The notes under the pieces were generated by a model. That model ran no database searches. It was not told the origin of the DNA and saw only the letters and a list, made by a program, of their open reading frames with translations. A DNA stretch of 64,000 bases, from positions 3,906,001 to 3,970,000 of the forward strand of contig JAWWNJ010000001.1 in assembly GCA_037176885.1 (NCBI GenBank), written 5' to 3'. Shown here piece after piece: positions 37,128 to 48,849 of the stretch (its first letter is position 1; each line of letters begins with the position of its first letter). The DNA comes from Favolaschia claudopus (lineage: Eukaryota; Basidiomycota; Agaricomycetes; Agaricales; Mycenaceae). The position numbers were made by a program, and so were the translations under genes.

Positions 37128-40100
37128 CTAATCATCATCGTCCACAAACATCGACTGGTCTCCCGTAGCATCGTCGTCATCGTCCGAAGGAATCTCAACA
37201 TATTTCTTCGGCGCAGCACGAGCAGAACGCGACGGTGCTGCCCGCGCTGGCGCAGCCGGAACCGAGTCATACATGTCCTCCTCGTCAGAAGTGTCCACCA
37301 ACTTCTTCGGCGGCGCTTTCTTCGGTTTCGGCGGCGACGCAGGCTTCATGCTCTTCGAAATCTTCCGCTGCTCAGGCTTGCTACTACCAGAGCCAGACGG
37401 TCCAGCCTTCGCGAAGAAGTCGGTCACGGCAGCTTGCGCCGGCGACGATTTCTTCTTCTTTGGAGGCTCGTCGTCGCTGTCCAGAGCACTATCCAAGCTA
37501 CAAGTAGTTTCAGCAAGGTAAGCAATACGAAATGAGCATCACGACGAACCTCTTGCGCTTCGGAGCAGCCTTAGCTTTTCCCTTGGCCTTCGGAGCCTCA
37601 TCGAAGTCCTCGTCGTCAGAGTCGATCGCTTTCCCCTTCGCCTTCTTTGACGGCGGTTTGACAACCTCTATCTCGCTGTCGGAGTCATCCTGCACCTTCT
37701 TAGCTGGTGCCTTTTTCTTCGGCGGTGGTGGGGGAGCATCATCGACGTCCATGTCGTCGTCATCGTCGTAAACGGGTTTCTTCGCAGCAGGCCGCTTCCT
37801 CGGCGGTGGGGCAGGGGGTTCGTCGTCATCATCTTCGTCCTTGGGAACTGCAGCAGGCTTTGGCCGTTTCGACTCCGGCGCCTTTCGTTTGGGAGCCTTG
37901 ATAGGCTTGAAATCGTCCTCCGAGTCCGAGTCACCCTTCCGGCCCTTTCCAGTACCAATCGACTTGCGGGTCCTGAGCACAGTCTGCTTCTTCTTGATTT
38001 TTTTCCCGTTCGCGTCTAATTGAGATTTGTTTTCGATTTCTACTTTCAAAGCCTGTAAAATCACGTTAGCCCAGTAACGAAGAATCATTACGAACAAGAA
38101 TCTGCTGACCTCCCACTCAGCCAAGAACTTGTCCAAATCAGTGTTCCACATCTCCTTGGGTGAAATCTGAAGCAGCGCCAGCAGTTCCTGCTCCTTGTCC
38201 GCCGCATTCTGGAGCAATTTCTCAAACTAGCATCATTTAGAATCAGGGGACCTTCGACTAAACGTAGACCGGGCAAAACACACCTTCTCCTTCGTCAGCG
38301 AAGCAATCGCCATGCCAAGGAGATAATCATAATCGCTCGCATTGGACTTCTCATTCTCGTCCTCCTCCTCCTCCTGCTCCAAGGCATCCTCCGTTTCACC
38401 AGCCTCCTTGGCTTTGCTGATCTTCGGGAACGGACGGAATTTATGTCTCTTTAGGTCAGCAATGATGTCGACTTTCTTGCGGTTAGAAACGATGAGCTCC
38501 TTGTCGATAATCATCTTCACGAAGCGAGCCTGGTTGGTGAATTTCTCAAACATGTTCTGCAGTTCGCTGGCGAGATGGTCCTGAAGGAAAGCAAGTCAGG
38601 CGGTGTCGAAAACAGATCGAAGATGACGCAAAAATACCTTGCGTTTCTGGTAATACGCCAACCGAATCGGGTAAAAGTCCTCCATGATTTCTTCGGGCGA
38701 GTTGTACTTCTTGATTTTGCCGTCAAAGTCGAAGCAAATCATATTGGACGTTGTGATCTTGGAGGTGAGTTTGAAAAACTCGACCAACCCCTTTTCCTCC
38801 GCCTTCTCGAGCGCCTTCGCATCCATGGTGATGACGAAATGTACATTCGTGTTGTCGTGGTGCTCCTTGTAATCCTGCACGATCGTCAGTACCGCAAACA
38901 CAAATAGGGTAGAAAGACACAGACCTTGATGGCTGGCGCGTCGTTGTCCTTGCCCGCAATCATAGCCTCAAGCTCAACCTTGTACGCCCCAGTCCATTTA
39001 TGTATAGGCAGCTCCGTGATCTCGACGGTGGTGGCATTGATTTTCCGGACGACACCAATAACATCGTACTTGTTCTTCGTGGTAGGCCGGATCTCGCCTG
39101 TAAAGCCACGCCACCAGGGATGCATCGGTACCATCTCCTCGTCGCGCATCAACCGGCGGAGGTTATCGACGATTTCGACGGGATTGAAACACGGGATGTT
39201 AGTGCTCCATCCTATAAACGGCGTCAGTGCCCCAACAGAACGAGAGGAAACAGAGGTATTCACCTGTACCAATACCTTCCGCTCCGTTCACCAGAACAAG
39301 AGGAAGGACTGGCATGTACCACTCCGGCTCAACAATCATACCGTCATCCTTTTGCCGGGTAAGCAGGGGGTCGTCGGACGGGTGGTAGATAGCCCTCGAA
39401 ATGGCCGTCGGCCAAGTAAAGATATACCTAGCCGACGCAGCGTCCTTGCCTCCTTGGTCGCGGGTACCGAATTGTCCCTCCGGTCTCAGCAAAATCACAT
39501 TGTTGCTCCCCACAAATGTCTGCGCCAGATTGACAATGGTCATCGCCAAACTCACTTCGCCGTGGTGGTAAGCGGCATGCTCGCCAATATAACCAACCAG
39601 TTGTGCGACCTTCAAAGCGATGAGCATCTTCTTTGCCACAAGACTAGCAAAACAATGCGCCTACCTTGACCTCCTTCCGCATGTTACGCTTGAAGCAAGC
39701 CCACATAACTTTCCGTTGACCCGGCTTCAATCCATCCGCCACAGACGGTATAGACCGTATGTTATCCGCCATCGAGAACAAGATCAACTCCTTATTAATA
39801 AAGTCCGAGTACGGGATCTCCTCGATTCGATGGTCCAAGAATGTCCCAGGCTACGCGACATTGAGCCAGAAAATAGAGCCAAGGAGAACAGTCGGACAAA
39901 CCTTGAACTGGCGCAACCACTCCTTACGCTCGTCCGCCTTCTTCTTACTGAACGCAAGCTCGATGAGGTCCCGGTCGCCTTCCTGAGTAGAAGCGAAGGG
40001 AATCATATGCTTCTCCATATGGCTGAAGTACTCCCGAGCGTCAGAGTCCTTGCTCGTTCCCAAACCCTACGAGCTTCGTCGTCAGAAACACTATCCATCA

Positions 40101-42521
40101 AACAACACAACAAAAACGCAAACCTTGTAATACTTCACATCCCATTTGTCGGAACCAGGTGTATCCTCCGACCACTGTTCATACTCTGGTATCGTAAAGA
40201 AGTCTTTGCGTTGTTTCCCCTTCGTTACCCGAACAATGGGTGTTACAAACTCGACCAAGAAATCATCCAGCTTCAAGAGCGAAGGATAAAAGTGGTCCAA
40301 GAAGTTGATAATGAGCCCCTTGATATGCGATCCATCGTGATCCTATCCCACCACACCTCTCAGTACCATCGAACAAAAAGAGAGAAGAAACCACCCACCT
40401 GATCAGCCATGATCATAATCCGCCCATACCGCAAACTGTCCGTACTCGTATACACCTTCCCATGCTGCAACCCCATAATCTGCTTGATATTCTGAATCTC
40501 CTCATTCTTCATAATCTGGTCATGCCGCGCTTCCCGAACATTGAGCAGCTTTCCGCGAAGCGGAAACACGCCGAAATTGTCACGTCCAACGACACCCAGG
40601 CCAGCGATCGCAAGCGACTTGGCAGAGTCACCTTCGGTTAGAATGAGGGTACAGTTTTTGCCACTCCTCGTCCCAGCGTTGTTCGCGTCGGCGAGTTTGT
40701 GGATCCCAGTTAATCTGAGGAAATGAAAATGGGCGTCTAAGGATACTTCGACGATAATAGTACATACCGATTACGCTTGGTACCGTCAGTCTTCTTGGCC
40801 TGCTGGTCGGCCTTGAACTGGGCCCAATTGAGAATGTTCTCAATGATAGGAGACTTGAGAACTAGAGCGAAAAATTAACTCAGCGGGCGTTCATCGAAGC
40901 ATCCAAAGAAACAAACCTTTCTTCATAAACTCCTCCGAAATCACCGGCTTCGTCCCAAACTTCGACGCCTGCAGTGTGAGCGTATCCTTCGTCTGACTGT
41001 CGAACGTCGGATTCTCAATCAAGCAGTTCACGAAAATCCACATATGATTCTTGATCTGCGCCGCCTTGACCGTCGCCGCCTTGTTCTTCTTCCCAATGGC
41101 AGCCAGCACACTCTTGGAGATTTGGTCCGCCAGCATGTTCACGTGCGTCCCCCCCTTCGTCGTCGAAATCGAGTTCGCAAACGAAACGTGCTGGAACTGG
41201 CCCTCGGACACGGCGAAACCGACCTCCCAGCGGTTGCTGATCCGCTCAAAGACAAGGGCTGGTTTCTCAGCAGTAGCACCGCCCGCGTCTTCAGCGGCCT
41301 TTGCGGCCGAATTGAGATACAGCTCGACGTACTGCTTGAAATTCTTGACGTTGGTGATCCTCTTGTCGTTGAGGAACACCTTGACGCCGCTGACCGTACC
41401 CGCGAGATCATAGACTCGCTTCCGAAGGAGACTCGCGGTGTCCTCGTCGATAGACTCCATCCCAAAGCGCGCTAGGTCAGGACGGAAGCTGATCCTAGTC
41501 CACTCCTCGCCCTTTGAATTCTTCGTGATCTTCGCCTTCCCGCACATCCCCATGTTGTTCGTCCAAGTCTGCTTGTACTTCTGCTCCGTCTTCTTGTCGG
41601 CAGTCTCGACCGTGAACTCGTGCGAGTAAATGTTGGCCAGCTTGGCACCATAACCGTTACGACCACCAGTCAGTTTCTTTTCGTTGTCGTCGAAATTGGA
41701 ACCAGCGAGTAGGTTGCCGAAAATGAGTTCTGGAATGTAGATATTCTCGGTCGAGTGAATTTCGACGGGAATGCCGTGGCCGTTGTTGTATACAGAAATG
41801 GTCCCCTCCTCTACGTTGATATCCACCTTGAGCGTGTCCATTTTGGGATCGTTAATCTACAGCAACACGTCAGCATTGTACGGAAAGTAGAGAATAGAGC
41901 GACCCACCTTGTGGTCAGCAGCATTGACGAGAATTTCGTCTATAATCTTGAAGAATCCAGGAACGAAGGTGACTTCACGGTGGACCATGCGATTAGTGTC
42001 GATGTCATATGTCCACATAACTTGAGTGAGATGCTCCACGCTCCCAATATACGAATCGGGACGGATTAGAATGTGTTCTATTTGCGTGACCTAAGTGGCA
42101 TTCAGCACTGTGTAATGAACACGGTCGAATTCACGCGGCGCACCTTTGTGTATTTCTCGGAATTCGTCTTGTTCCTCCCAACTGGATTCGGCACGTCGTT
42201 CGCGGTCGTAGGACCAGCTACCTCTCCATCCGACGCGTCGTCGCTGTCGTTAGCATCGTTGCTGTCAACGAGGACCTTCTTCTTCGGGGCGGCCTTGGCT
42301 TTGCCGGCTGTCGTGGCTTTGGATTTGGGGGCCGCTTTGGCGGGCTTCGGGGCGGCTTTCGGTTTGGCGGGTGCCTTCTTGGCGGCTGTCTGAAGGAGTG
42401 CTTAGCACCAGGCGAGAGGATGAGATGTGGAGATCAAGGATACCTTCTTGACCGGTGCGTAGCCTTCAGATTCTGAGCCGTCGTCGACAAAGTCGAAGTT
42501 CTCGCCCTCTGAGGAGCTCAT
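37128..42521 (-). CDS. TOP2: DNA topoisomerase II
   Basis: Type IIA topoisomerase that passes one duplex through another. The start at 42521 (MSSSEGENFDFVDDG) is followed by a Lys/Ala-rich leader, then the GHKL ATPase domain (VYNNGHGIPVEIH, GGRNGYGAKLANIYS). The TOPRIM segment has LTEGDSAKSLAIAGL and, across an intron, the metal-binding DHDGSHIKG. The cleavage domain has the catalytic Tyr in SARYIFT, close to the yeast context. The ~400-residue C-terminal tail alternates Lys-rich and Asp/Ser-rich stretches (nuclear localisation and CK2-type sites). I estimate about 1,500 residues and some 15 introns of 50-60 nt. It is the longest gene of the window. Confidence 0.97.
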
Positions 42522-43859
42522 GGTGAAGTGGCGGGAGCGTGTTGTGGTTGAGTTCAAGTTAAAGCACGCGTTTGAAGGTTTGTTGATCGTCGTTGTGACA
42601 CACGTGATTCGTGAGAATTTAATTCGGCATCGCAAAGCAGCTCGCAGCATCCAATGCAAAAGAGTGTAAAAATGAAAGAGTGCTCAGCCAAGATGAGGAA
42701 TGGACGACGCGTCGACCGAGTTAGACAGCAGTAAAATTTCAAGAATCACGAGACGGATTGCCTCTCTTGGAAATTCGGCCGTGCATCGTAACGTTAGCGC
42801 GGGGGCGACATTATTGGGAACAGCGGGAAATATTCTTATACATGGTGTATTCGAGACCTTGCTACCAATGCGAGAAATAGTACGGTATCACTGCTTACTG
42901 TCCGGAGCATTCGAAACTGCATCCAGAATCTAAAATTCACCGTCAACGTAAACATAAGGCACAGAGCTTACTTACCCTACTATATGGTGCGGGGCAATAG
43001 CAAGGCCGCAAGAAACAACGCAGAGAGCCTTGAGGATGTACAGGTCGACGATTTGATCCAAGATGACCCCGCACACGAAAAGGCTGCTGGCTGGAGTCTT
43101 CAACAGATCGAACGGCGCAAAATTCAAGCGATCCTTTCGGGTCGGTCGGGGAACGGAACACCGGGTAACTTGTAATATGAGTGTCAACAGCCTCCCGCGA
43201 ACGGTTGAGGAAGATGTTGGACACATAGAGCCGAAGAGCTTGTGCGTAAAACTAGTACAGTCAAGGCTAGTTGAAGCTTTTTTGCCAGCTTCAGCTTGGA
43301 GATGAAGGGGAATCGCGTGCGACATCGAGTACGCCGGGGCAAGCAAGTGCTGAGATGATAGGTAGAATCCGTCCTAAACGGCGTCCCGGATTAGCCTGAG
43401 TTAGATATGACGACACACAGTCTTTCAGACGAGTCGGAGGCTCTCCGAGACATAGAATTGAGGGATTATTGCGCGCCAAAATGTCGCATACATTTGGTAA
43501 CTTCGTAGCCAGAGATCTTGAGATACTTTCGCTGTGGCCTATCGGTCTGGGTCGATTGTAAACCGTATACGTAGTGTATATCCAGGTGACACCAGGCAGT
43601 ACGTGAGTTTACGAGGCGTTAAGTGTGGTGCAATAGATGAAGCTGCAGGCGCTGTATTTGAGACTCAGACAAGTCGAACGTAAGATGGAGAGAGGTGATG
43701 ATGTACGTAATTGCGAACGAAGCGCAAGACAGTCTTGAAGACAGGACTCTTCCTTTCCCACTACCTCACCAGTCCCCCCGCTTTTGTATATATTTCCACC
43801 GACACGGTACTCCTTGCCCCCAACTTCATCACTGCTGGCCACGATATATCTCACTTGCG
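42522..43859. other. Interval between TOP2 and the copper-fist gene; one small ORF
   Basis: These 1.3 kb contain the divergent promoters of the two flanking genes. A plus-strand open frame at 42984-43175 (begins MVRGNSKAARNN, contains AAGWSLQQIERRKIQ) has a coding-like composition but no domain I recognise and no convincing splice partner. Nothing else can be supported. Confidence 0.3.
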
Positions 43860-45236
43860 ATGGTGCGTCTCTTATCCCAATCTGAGTCGATATCTCAACC
43901 GGCGTCTACCACAGGTCTTCGTGAATAGCCAGAAATTCGCCTGGTAGGACCTATTGCCCCATAATGCAACCAATCCCTCACAAATCTCCAGCGAATCATG
44001 TATCAAAGGCCACCGCTCCTCCTCCTGCCATCACACAGACCGCCCTCTATTCGAAATTAAGAAAAAAGGGCGCCCAGTCTCACAGTGCGAAAAGTGCCGC
44101 CTACTGCGCCAATCCCGACGTGTACATTCCAAATGCAACTGCCCCCAAGACTCAACGCCATCCCGCGGCTTACTCTTGCCCTCGTCTTCCGCGAAATGTC
44201 TGCGCATCTTCTACTGGTTCATTCGGACGACTGACATAGTCTCTTAGCTCGAAGGTACATCCCCATTGTCCCGGCCCTACCCAATGGCTTGCGGGACGTT
44301 GCACCCGACCCATCAAGATCTCTTGTCGCACCCGATGCTCGACAGCGAGGTGAGACCGTTTCAGATGGGTGAATGAATTTACGGAGCTCATTCTTCTCAG
44401 TCGATTCTCTGCTGAACCCTTGCAACTGCCGCAGTGTCTGGAAGTGTAAATGTCGAGCTGCAGCCTCTTCCCGATCATCAGCGGATGCACCCACAGCTCT
44501 CAATACTCTCGCCAACGCTGCCGCCCTCTGCTGCACCCCCGCCTCCGCTCCCCCCAATTCCGCCTCCACCCCCCGCCCCGAACCCCCGAAAAAGCGCCAA
44601 ACCTCCCGCCCTAACAGCCCCACCCACAAACGCCCCAAACGCATCCTCCCCGCCCCCACCCCCCTCACCACCGGCCCGTCCCTCCCCCCCATCTTCCTCA
44701 ACACAGAGGACCCCTCCTCCCCCTCCCCCTCCATCCCCATCTTCTCCACCATGCCCCCCATCAGCAAACTCACGTCCCTCGCCGGCTCCGGCTGCACCTG
44801 CGGCCTCGAATGCGCCTGCCCCGGCTGTATCGAGCACCGCGGCGACCACGCCCGCCCCGACCGCCCCAGCTGCGCCGACGGCTGCGGCTCCTGCGTCGAC
44901 GCTCATGCTGACCTCGCGCTCCCCGGCTTTGAAGCGTCCACGAGTATACTATCGAACAGCATCATCGAGCAGTTCCTCGCGCGTGCCGCGGCGCTCCCTG
45001 CGCCACCAAGCAATCGTCGGATTGTGAATGGAGTTGATATCGACCCTACGCTCGTGGTGTTCCCCACCGCGGGGCTTGTTAATCTCCCGAAGCTGGAATG
45101 CTGTGGGGGCCAATGTGCGTGTCCGGAGGGTTCGTGCAGTTGCAGGGAGTCTTGCAATGGGCGATGCAGCACACATCGCTCTCCTAATCCCGCGTCTACG
45201 CCCGCTGCTCCTGTTAGGTCGTGTTGCGCGCGCTAA
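43860..45236 (+). CDS. Copper-fist transcription factor (Ace1/Mac1/Cuf1 family)
   Basis: Copper-responsive DNA-binding regulator. I resolve five exons. Exon 1 is the ATG alone (43860-43862); exon 2 is 43915-43943 (VFVNSQKFAC). Exon 3 (43992-44197) carries the copper fist: CIKGHRSSSCHHTDRP, then FEIKKKGRPVSQCEKCR and RRVHSKCNC, with the zinc ligands and the KKGRP minor-groove motif. Exon 4 is 44248-44349 (PIVPALPNGLRDV, conserved in fungal homologues) and exon 5 is 44401-45236. Exon 5 holds three Cys clusters: CNCRSVWKCKC, CTCGLECACPGCIEH and CCGGQCACPEGSCSCRESC. The second resembles the Mac1 C-x-C-x4-C-x-C-x2-C-x2-H copper-sensing box, with one residue fewer. A repressor or activator role cannot be told from sequence. 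Confidence 0.9.
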
Positions 45237-45581
45237 CGATGTGTTGGGTCTGGATTTTTTATCTTTTGTGGGCATCTAGGCAAGATTTCGTTATTGTTGT
45301 TACTTCTAGTTAAGAACCAGATGAGTTGCGATGTGATGTGGTTTTTGTACGAATGGTTATGTGTACCCACTAGTTACTTATGCAATGGCAATGATTCGAA
45401 TGAGCACGAAGCAACGAAAACAAGTAAACGTTTCCAGGTGTTAGTGTGGATATACAATTGGTATCTTAAATGAGCCCTTTACACAAAAAATATACAAGCA
45501 AGCCGGCAAGCGATAAGTTCACGGGTGGGGTCTAGTATTCTTCACTTCTGATGGGCGAACTACACTCTGTCGAGGGATTCA
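45237..45581. other. Converging 3' ends of the copper-fist and E2 genes
   Basis: About 345 AT-richer bases between two converging stop codons, presumably both 3' UTRs. No gene seen. Confidence 0.4.
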
Positions 45582-46723
45582 TCAGTTATGTGTGTGAAAA
45601 CTGGAGCGATGGCACAGCACGAACGTATCATCTAAATGAACAGGTACTGCGGTTAGTACATCAAGTCATCAGCAAAGCAGCGGATCGTACCATGGTATTC
45701 GAACTGAGTCTACAGGACGGACAAAGTAAGCAAAGTATGCATACAAAGAGGTGATATGTGACCCACCTTCTTAGGATTGTCAGGGGCGTTGCGCACGTAA
45801 CGGTCATTGTCAACAGGTCTACGTAGACGTCGAACAATTCAACACACACACCCCTCGGAACCAGTGTAAGATTCACGTACCGTTCCTTTTTCTACAAACG
45901 CATCGAGGTTAGGTGGTCACTTGATGAGGCAGCTTACGCAAGAGTTGAATGATATATGAACGTACCTTGCAAGAAGCGAGCATGCTTTGTAGGGTTACGC
46001 AGACTGCGATAACGCTGAGTACTGGAGACCTATACACGCAGGCAGGTTGACTAGGGGCAGACTACATAGACTGCTTCAACGCAAACGTACCATTCATTTC
46101 CAAGGATCGAGGCGCATATCTGGATTTGGGATTAAATTAGGACGGAAGCAAGTGTTGAGAACGCCACTGCGACATACGTGTCCGTTTGAATATACGTGCT
46201 GAAATAAATAGATTCGGCGGCGGGTAAGCGGGGGGGGGGGGGGGGGAAAGACCAGCCAGCCAGACAGAGAGCATGGTGGAAATGAAGATGAAGCGGACGT
46301 ACAGGATGAAGGGGCGACTCTCTGCCGTCTGTTACGACGAATTGCACGGCGGGCGAAGAGATGGGGTATTGTGCGTCAAAGCGGAATTGCAGGGTGTATA
46401 CTTCGGACTGTGAATGAATCGCAGGTTGAGGAACGCGACGCCGCAAGTCGAGGGGTGAATACGATACCTTGTACAAAGACTCTCCCATTACCTCGATCGT
46501 AAACCACCTGTCGGGAAACAGTTCAATTTCAAGAAGTGCATGGTGGATATGGTGTATACCAAGTCGCAAAGTCATCGGCTTTGACTAGATTTATGCCTAG
46601 GTTGAACTTCAAGTTGAGCCGCAACAGATTGAGCAAAATCATGGGCTGCTCACCGACTGGGCAGCCCTCGGATTTGATTTCAGAGAGTTCCTTTGCCAGC
46701 CGTCTAGACGCTATAGATGCCAT
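45582..46723 (-). CDS. UBE2W-like ubiquitin-conjugating enzyme E2
   Basis: E2 that, in animals, attaches ubiquitin to the alpha-amino group of disordered N-termini. The start at 46723 gives ASRRLAKELSEI. After a 5' intron come INLVKADDFATW, FTIEVMGESLYK, VYTLQFRFDAQYPISSPAVQF, then the active-site stretch HVYSNGHICASILGNEWSPVL with the catalytic Cys. It continues LSVIAVCVTLQSMLASCK, KKER, PVDNDRYVRNAPDNPKK and a short divergent tail. The HVYSNGHIC motif (rather than HPN with Asn) and the C-terminal order are specific to the UBE2W group. There are at least eight introns, several exons encoding fewer than ten residues. The last exon, ending in TGA at 45582, is the least certain. One intron contains a 17-base C tract. 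Confidence 0.85.
46230..46246 (+). repeat. 17-base poly(G) tract (poly(C) on the sense strand of the E2 gene)
   Basis: An uninterrupted run of 17 G on the plus strand, followed by GAAAG. It lies in the intron of the minus-strand E2 gene just upstream of the exon coding for HVYSNGH, where it reads as poly(C) ahead of the acceptor. Such a run is unstable and hard to sequence, so its true length is uncertain. Confidence 0.9.
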
Positions 46724-47069
46724 TTGAGTGTGGTCGTTGAAAGCCGGACAAAGCGACACAGAGAATGTGGTTTGAAGAGAGTTACCCGGGCCGACCGCGG
46801 TTACCTTAGCGGCACCGCCACAAGCGGGAAGTATATAAAGGGCGCAAAAACCAAGAATCACATCAACTTCCCCACTTATAGAGTCACCTTGTGTCCCCCA
46901 TATTTTTGCTAGGGACGCGAGGCGCTCGTGGGGAAGCAGAAGACAGTCTCCCCGCGTCATCCTGGATTGTGTTTCTTGCGGCACTTTGCGACTAGATCTG
47001 GCGAGATACATCTCTTCCAATTCCTACACTTCTGTCTACTCCACTTCTTTACACGAATACAAGATAACT

Positions 47070-48266
47070 TTATGCCTGAACCACCTCCTCTTTTGCTTCA
47101 GCCTCTGCGACACGGCGCTCTCTGTCCTTTGTAATCTCAGCCAGGATGTCTCCAGCACCCGAGTCGATTAAAATTTTAGCCAGCTTCGACCCAACCGCCT
47201 CGGCATCTTCGACGCTCTGAATTTTTTCCTTGAGCGTATGCTGGACATGCTGGCTTCCATCCAAGGAAGTAACACAGCACGTCAGCTCCAGCTCGTCCCC
47301 CGCACCCAGTCGAGTTTTCACCCCGACCGGGACACTACACCCACCCTCCAGCACCCTCAGACACGCGCGTTCGGCTAGACAAGCCAACTGCGTTTCACGG
47401 TGTGTCAGTTTTTTGCATAGCTCCAGTGCCTCGGCGTCGTCGCTTCGAATTTCCACGGCCAGCGCGCCTTGGGAGACAGCATGGTACAGGGTGGGAGGCA
47501 GGATGTCGGCCGTGAGTCTGTCGCCCATGCCGTTGCGGACCATCCCGGACTTGGCCAGGATGAGGGCCGCGTATGGCCCGTCTTCAGCGTCCAACTTGGC
47601 CATTCGAGTGTTTCTATTTCCAATTAGTCGTATAAAACGTTGTCAGTAGTAGTGTCGCAACAAACGTACAAATTGCCTCGCTAGCAGAAAAAAAAATGAG
47701 TTCAATTGAATACACCCCTCTGAGAACTACAGCACGCACGACATCGAGAAATTTGAGCCCCGAGTAATTTCTTCGCAGCTGCGCAACGCGACGAACGCTA
47801 CTTGTACCAACAACACTGCCAGCGGGGAGCTCATTGAGACTCTTCCACTCCTTACCAGCTTTCACAACCAGACTATCCACCGGATCCTCTCTCTCCAGGA
47901 TCGCGCCAATCATACACCCGTCGGGGAGCACAGTCGGAACGTCCTTGAACGAATGCACGAGCATATCGACTGCACCGTCTTTCAGCGCGACCTCGAGATC
48001 TTTTGTCCATCTATTCACGATCGATTCAAGCCACACCGACAGCGGGGCCACAAGCAAGTTCAAACTCACAGCGCTTTCCCTCCAAGTAGATACAACGCCT
48101 GAGACTGGTTGCGGTCGCCCGCAGTGCTCATAAACGACGTCGCGAATTTCGGAGCTGCCTCATCCGAGGGCGGGTACAACGCTTCCAGGCCGGCGACAAC
48201 GATGTTGGTCTGGATCTGGGCTAGCTGCGATGCGCGCGATGCTAGGGTGAAGGTTCGGGGAGACAT
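47070..48266 (-). CDS. HEM3: Hydroxymethylbilane synthase (porphobilinogen deaminase)
   Basis: Polymerises four porphobilinogens into hydroxymethylbilane in haem synthesis. The start at 48266 gives [15 protein letters not shown]. The family blocks follow: [47 protein letters not shown], then (after an intron with the [11 protein letters not shown] join) [41 protein letters not shown] and the dipyrromethane cofactor Cys in EGGCSVPVG. The C-terminal domain is complete, ending VVQA at 47070. The TSSVRR and VRGN motifs carry the Arg residues that bind the growing chain. At least three introns. The length matches fungal homologues. Confidence 0.95.
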
Positions 48267-48300
48267 TGTGATGTTTACCGCGTCCTTCTCTTCGTGAGCG

Positions 48301-48697
48301 CTAGCTTTTAGTATAGAGTGATTTTTTGCCTCCGGTCAACGAGTTCATGTCGCACGCGCCTCCGGGATCTTCAATCGCCTGCTGGTCTTGGACACCGAAG
48401 TTCACAACGGCCAAACGGGTTGCTTTGATTGGCTTGGACTCCATTGGCTTGGGCTCTCCGGGACCGTTCATGCCCGCGTTCACAGGCCATCGCAAAAAAT
48501 ATGCTGCGACTTGAAGCCATTGTACGAGACCCAGAATCTCAAAACCAGCTTGGCATTCTTTGGAAGGGCCGTGAAAACCTCTGTGATTTCCCTCCGTGTA
48601 CTCGAAGTGCTTTAAATACTCCTGGCCTCCCACTGCCAGATACCACCGCCCCGAAACGTCTCTGCAGTCCGTATATGCGCTCGCAAATCGTCGGCCC
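48301..48697 (-). other. Open reading frame without start, possible gene remnant
   Basis: The minus strand is open for about 130 codons here (contains FEILGLVQWLQVAAYFLRWP and NGPGEPKPMESKPIK), but there is no ATG near its 5' end and the upstream side runs into the EH1 promoter. The plus strand is also partly open (KFTTAKRVALIGLDSIGL). One of the two is probably an old coding exon; I cannot say which, and I recognise neither. Confidence 0.2.
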
Positions 48698-48790
48698 TAG
48701 GCCGTCTGCCCGATGCTTGCTTGGTCACTCTGTTCGGTCGGGATTATAAATTTTTCTCCTACCAACAAACCACTTGGTGCAGTTGCAGGC

Positions 48791-48796
48791 TATAAA
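48791..48796 (+). promoter_or_regulatory. TATA box of EH1
   Basis: TATAAA about 59 bases before the EH1 ATG, within CTATAAAGACGAGGATG. The same 14-base context (CTATAAAGACGAGG) recurs before EH2, showing the core promoter was duplicated with the gene. Confidence 0.6.
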
Positions 48797-48849
48797 GACG
48801 AGGATGCAAGCGCACAAGAAAGCAGTATCTCGCTTCGAGTCCAAGCGCA

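Noticed and set aside
46832..46840. TATATAAAG on the plus strand upstream of the HEM3 3' end, as promoter of an antisense gene
   Set aside because: No supported plus-strand gene follows; the palindromic TATATA may equally serve the minus-strand E2 gene, about 110 bases upstream of its start.
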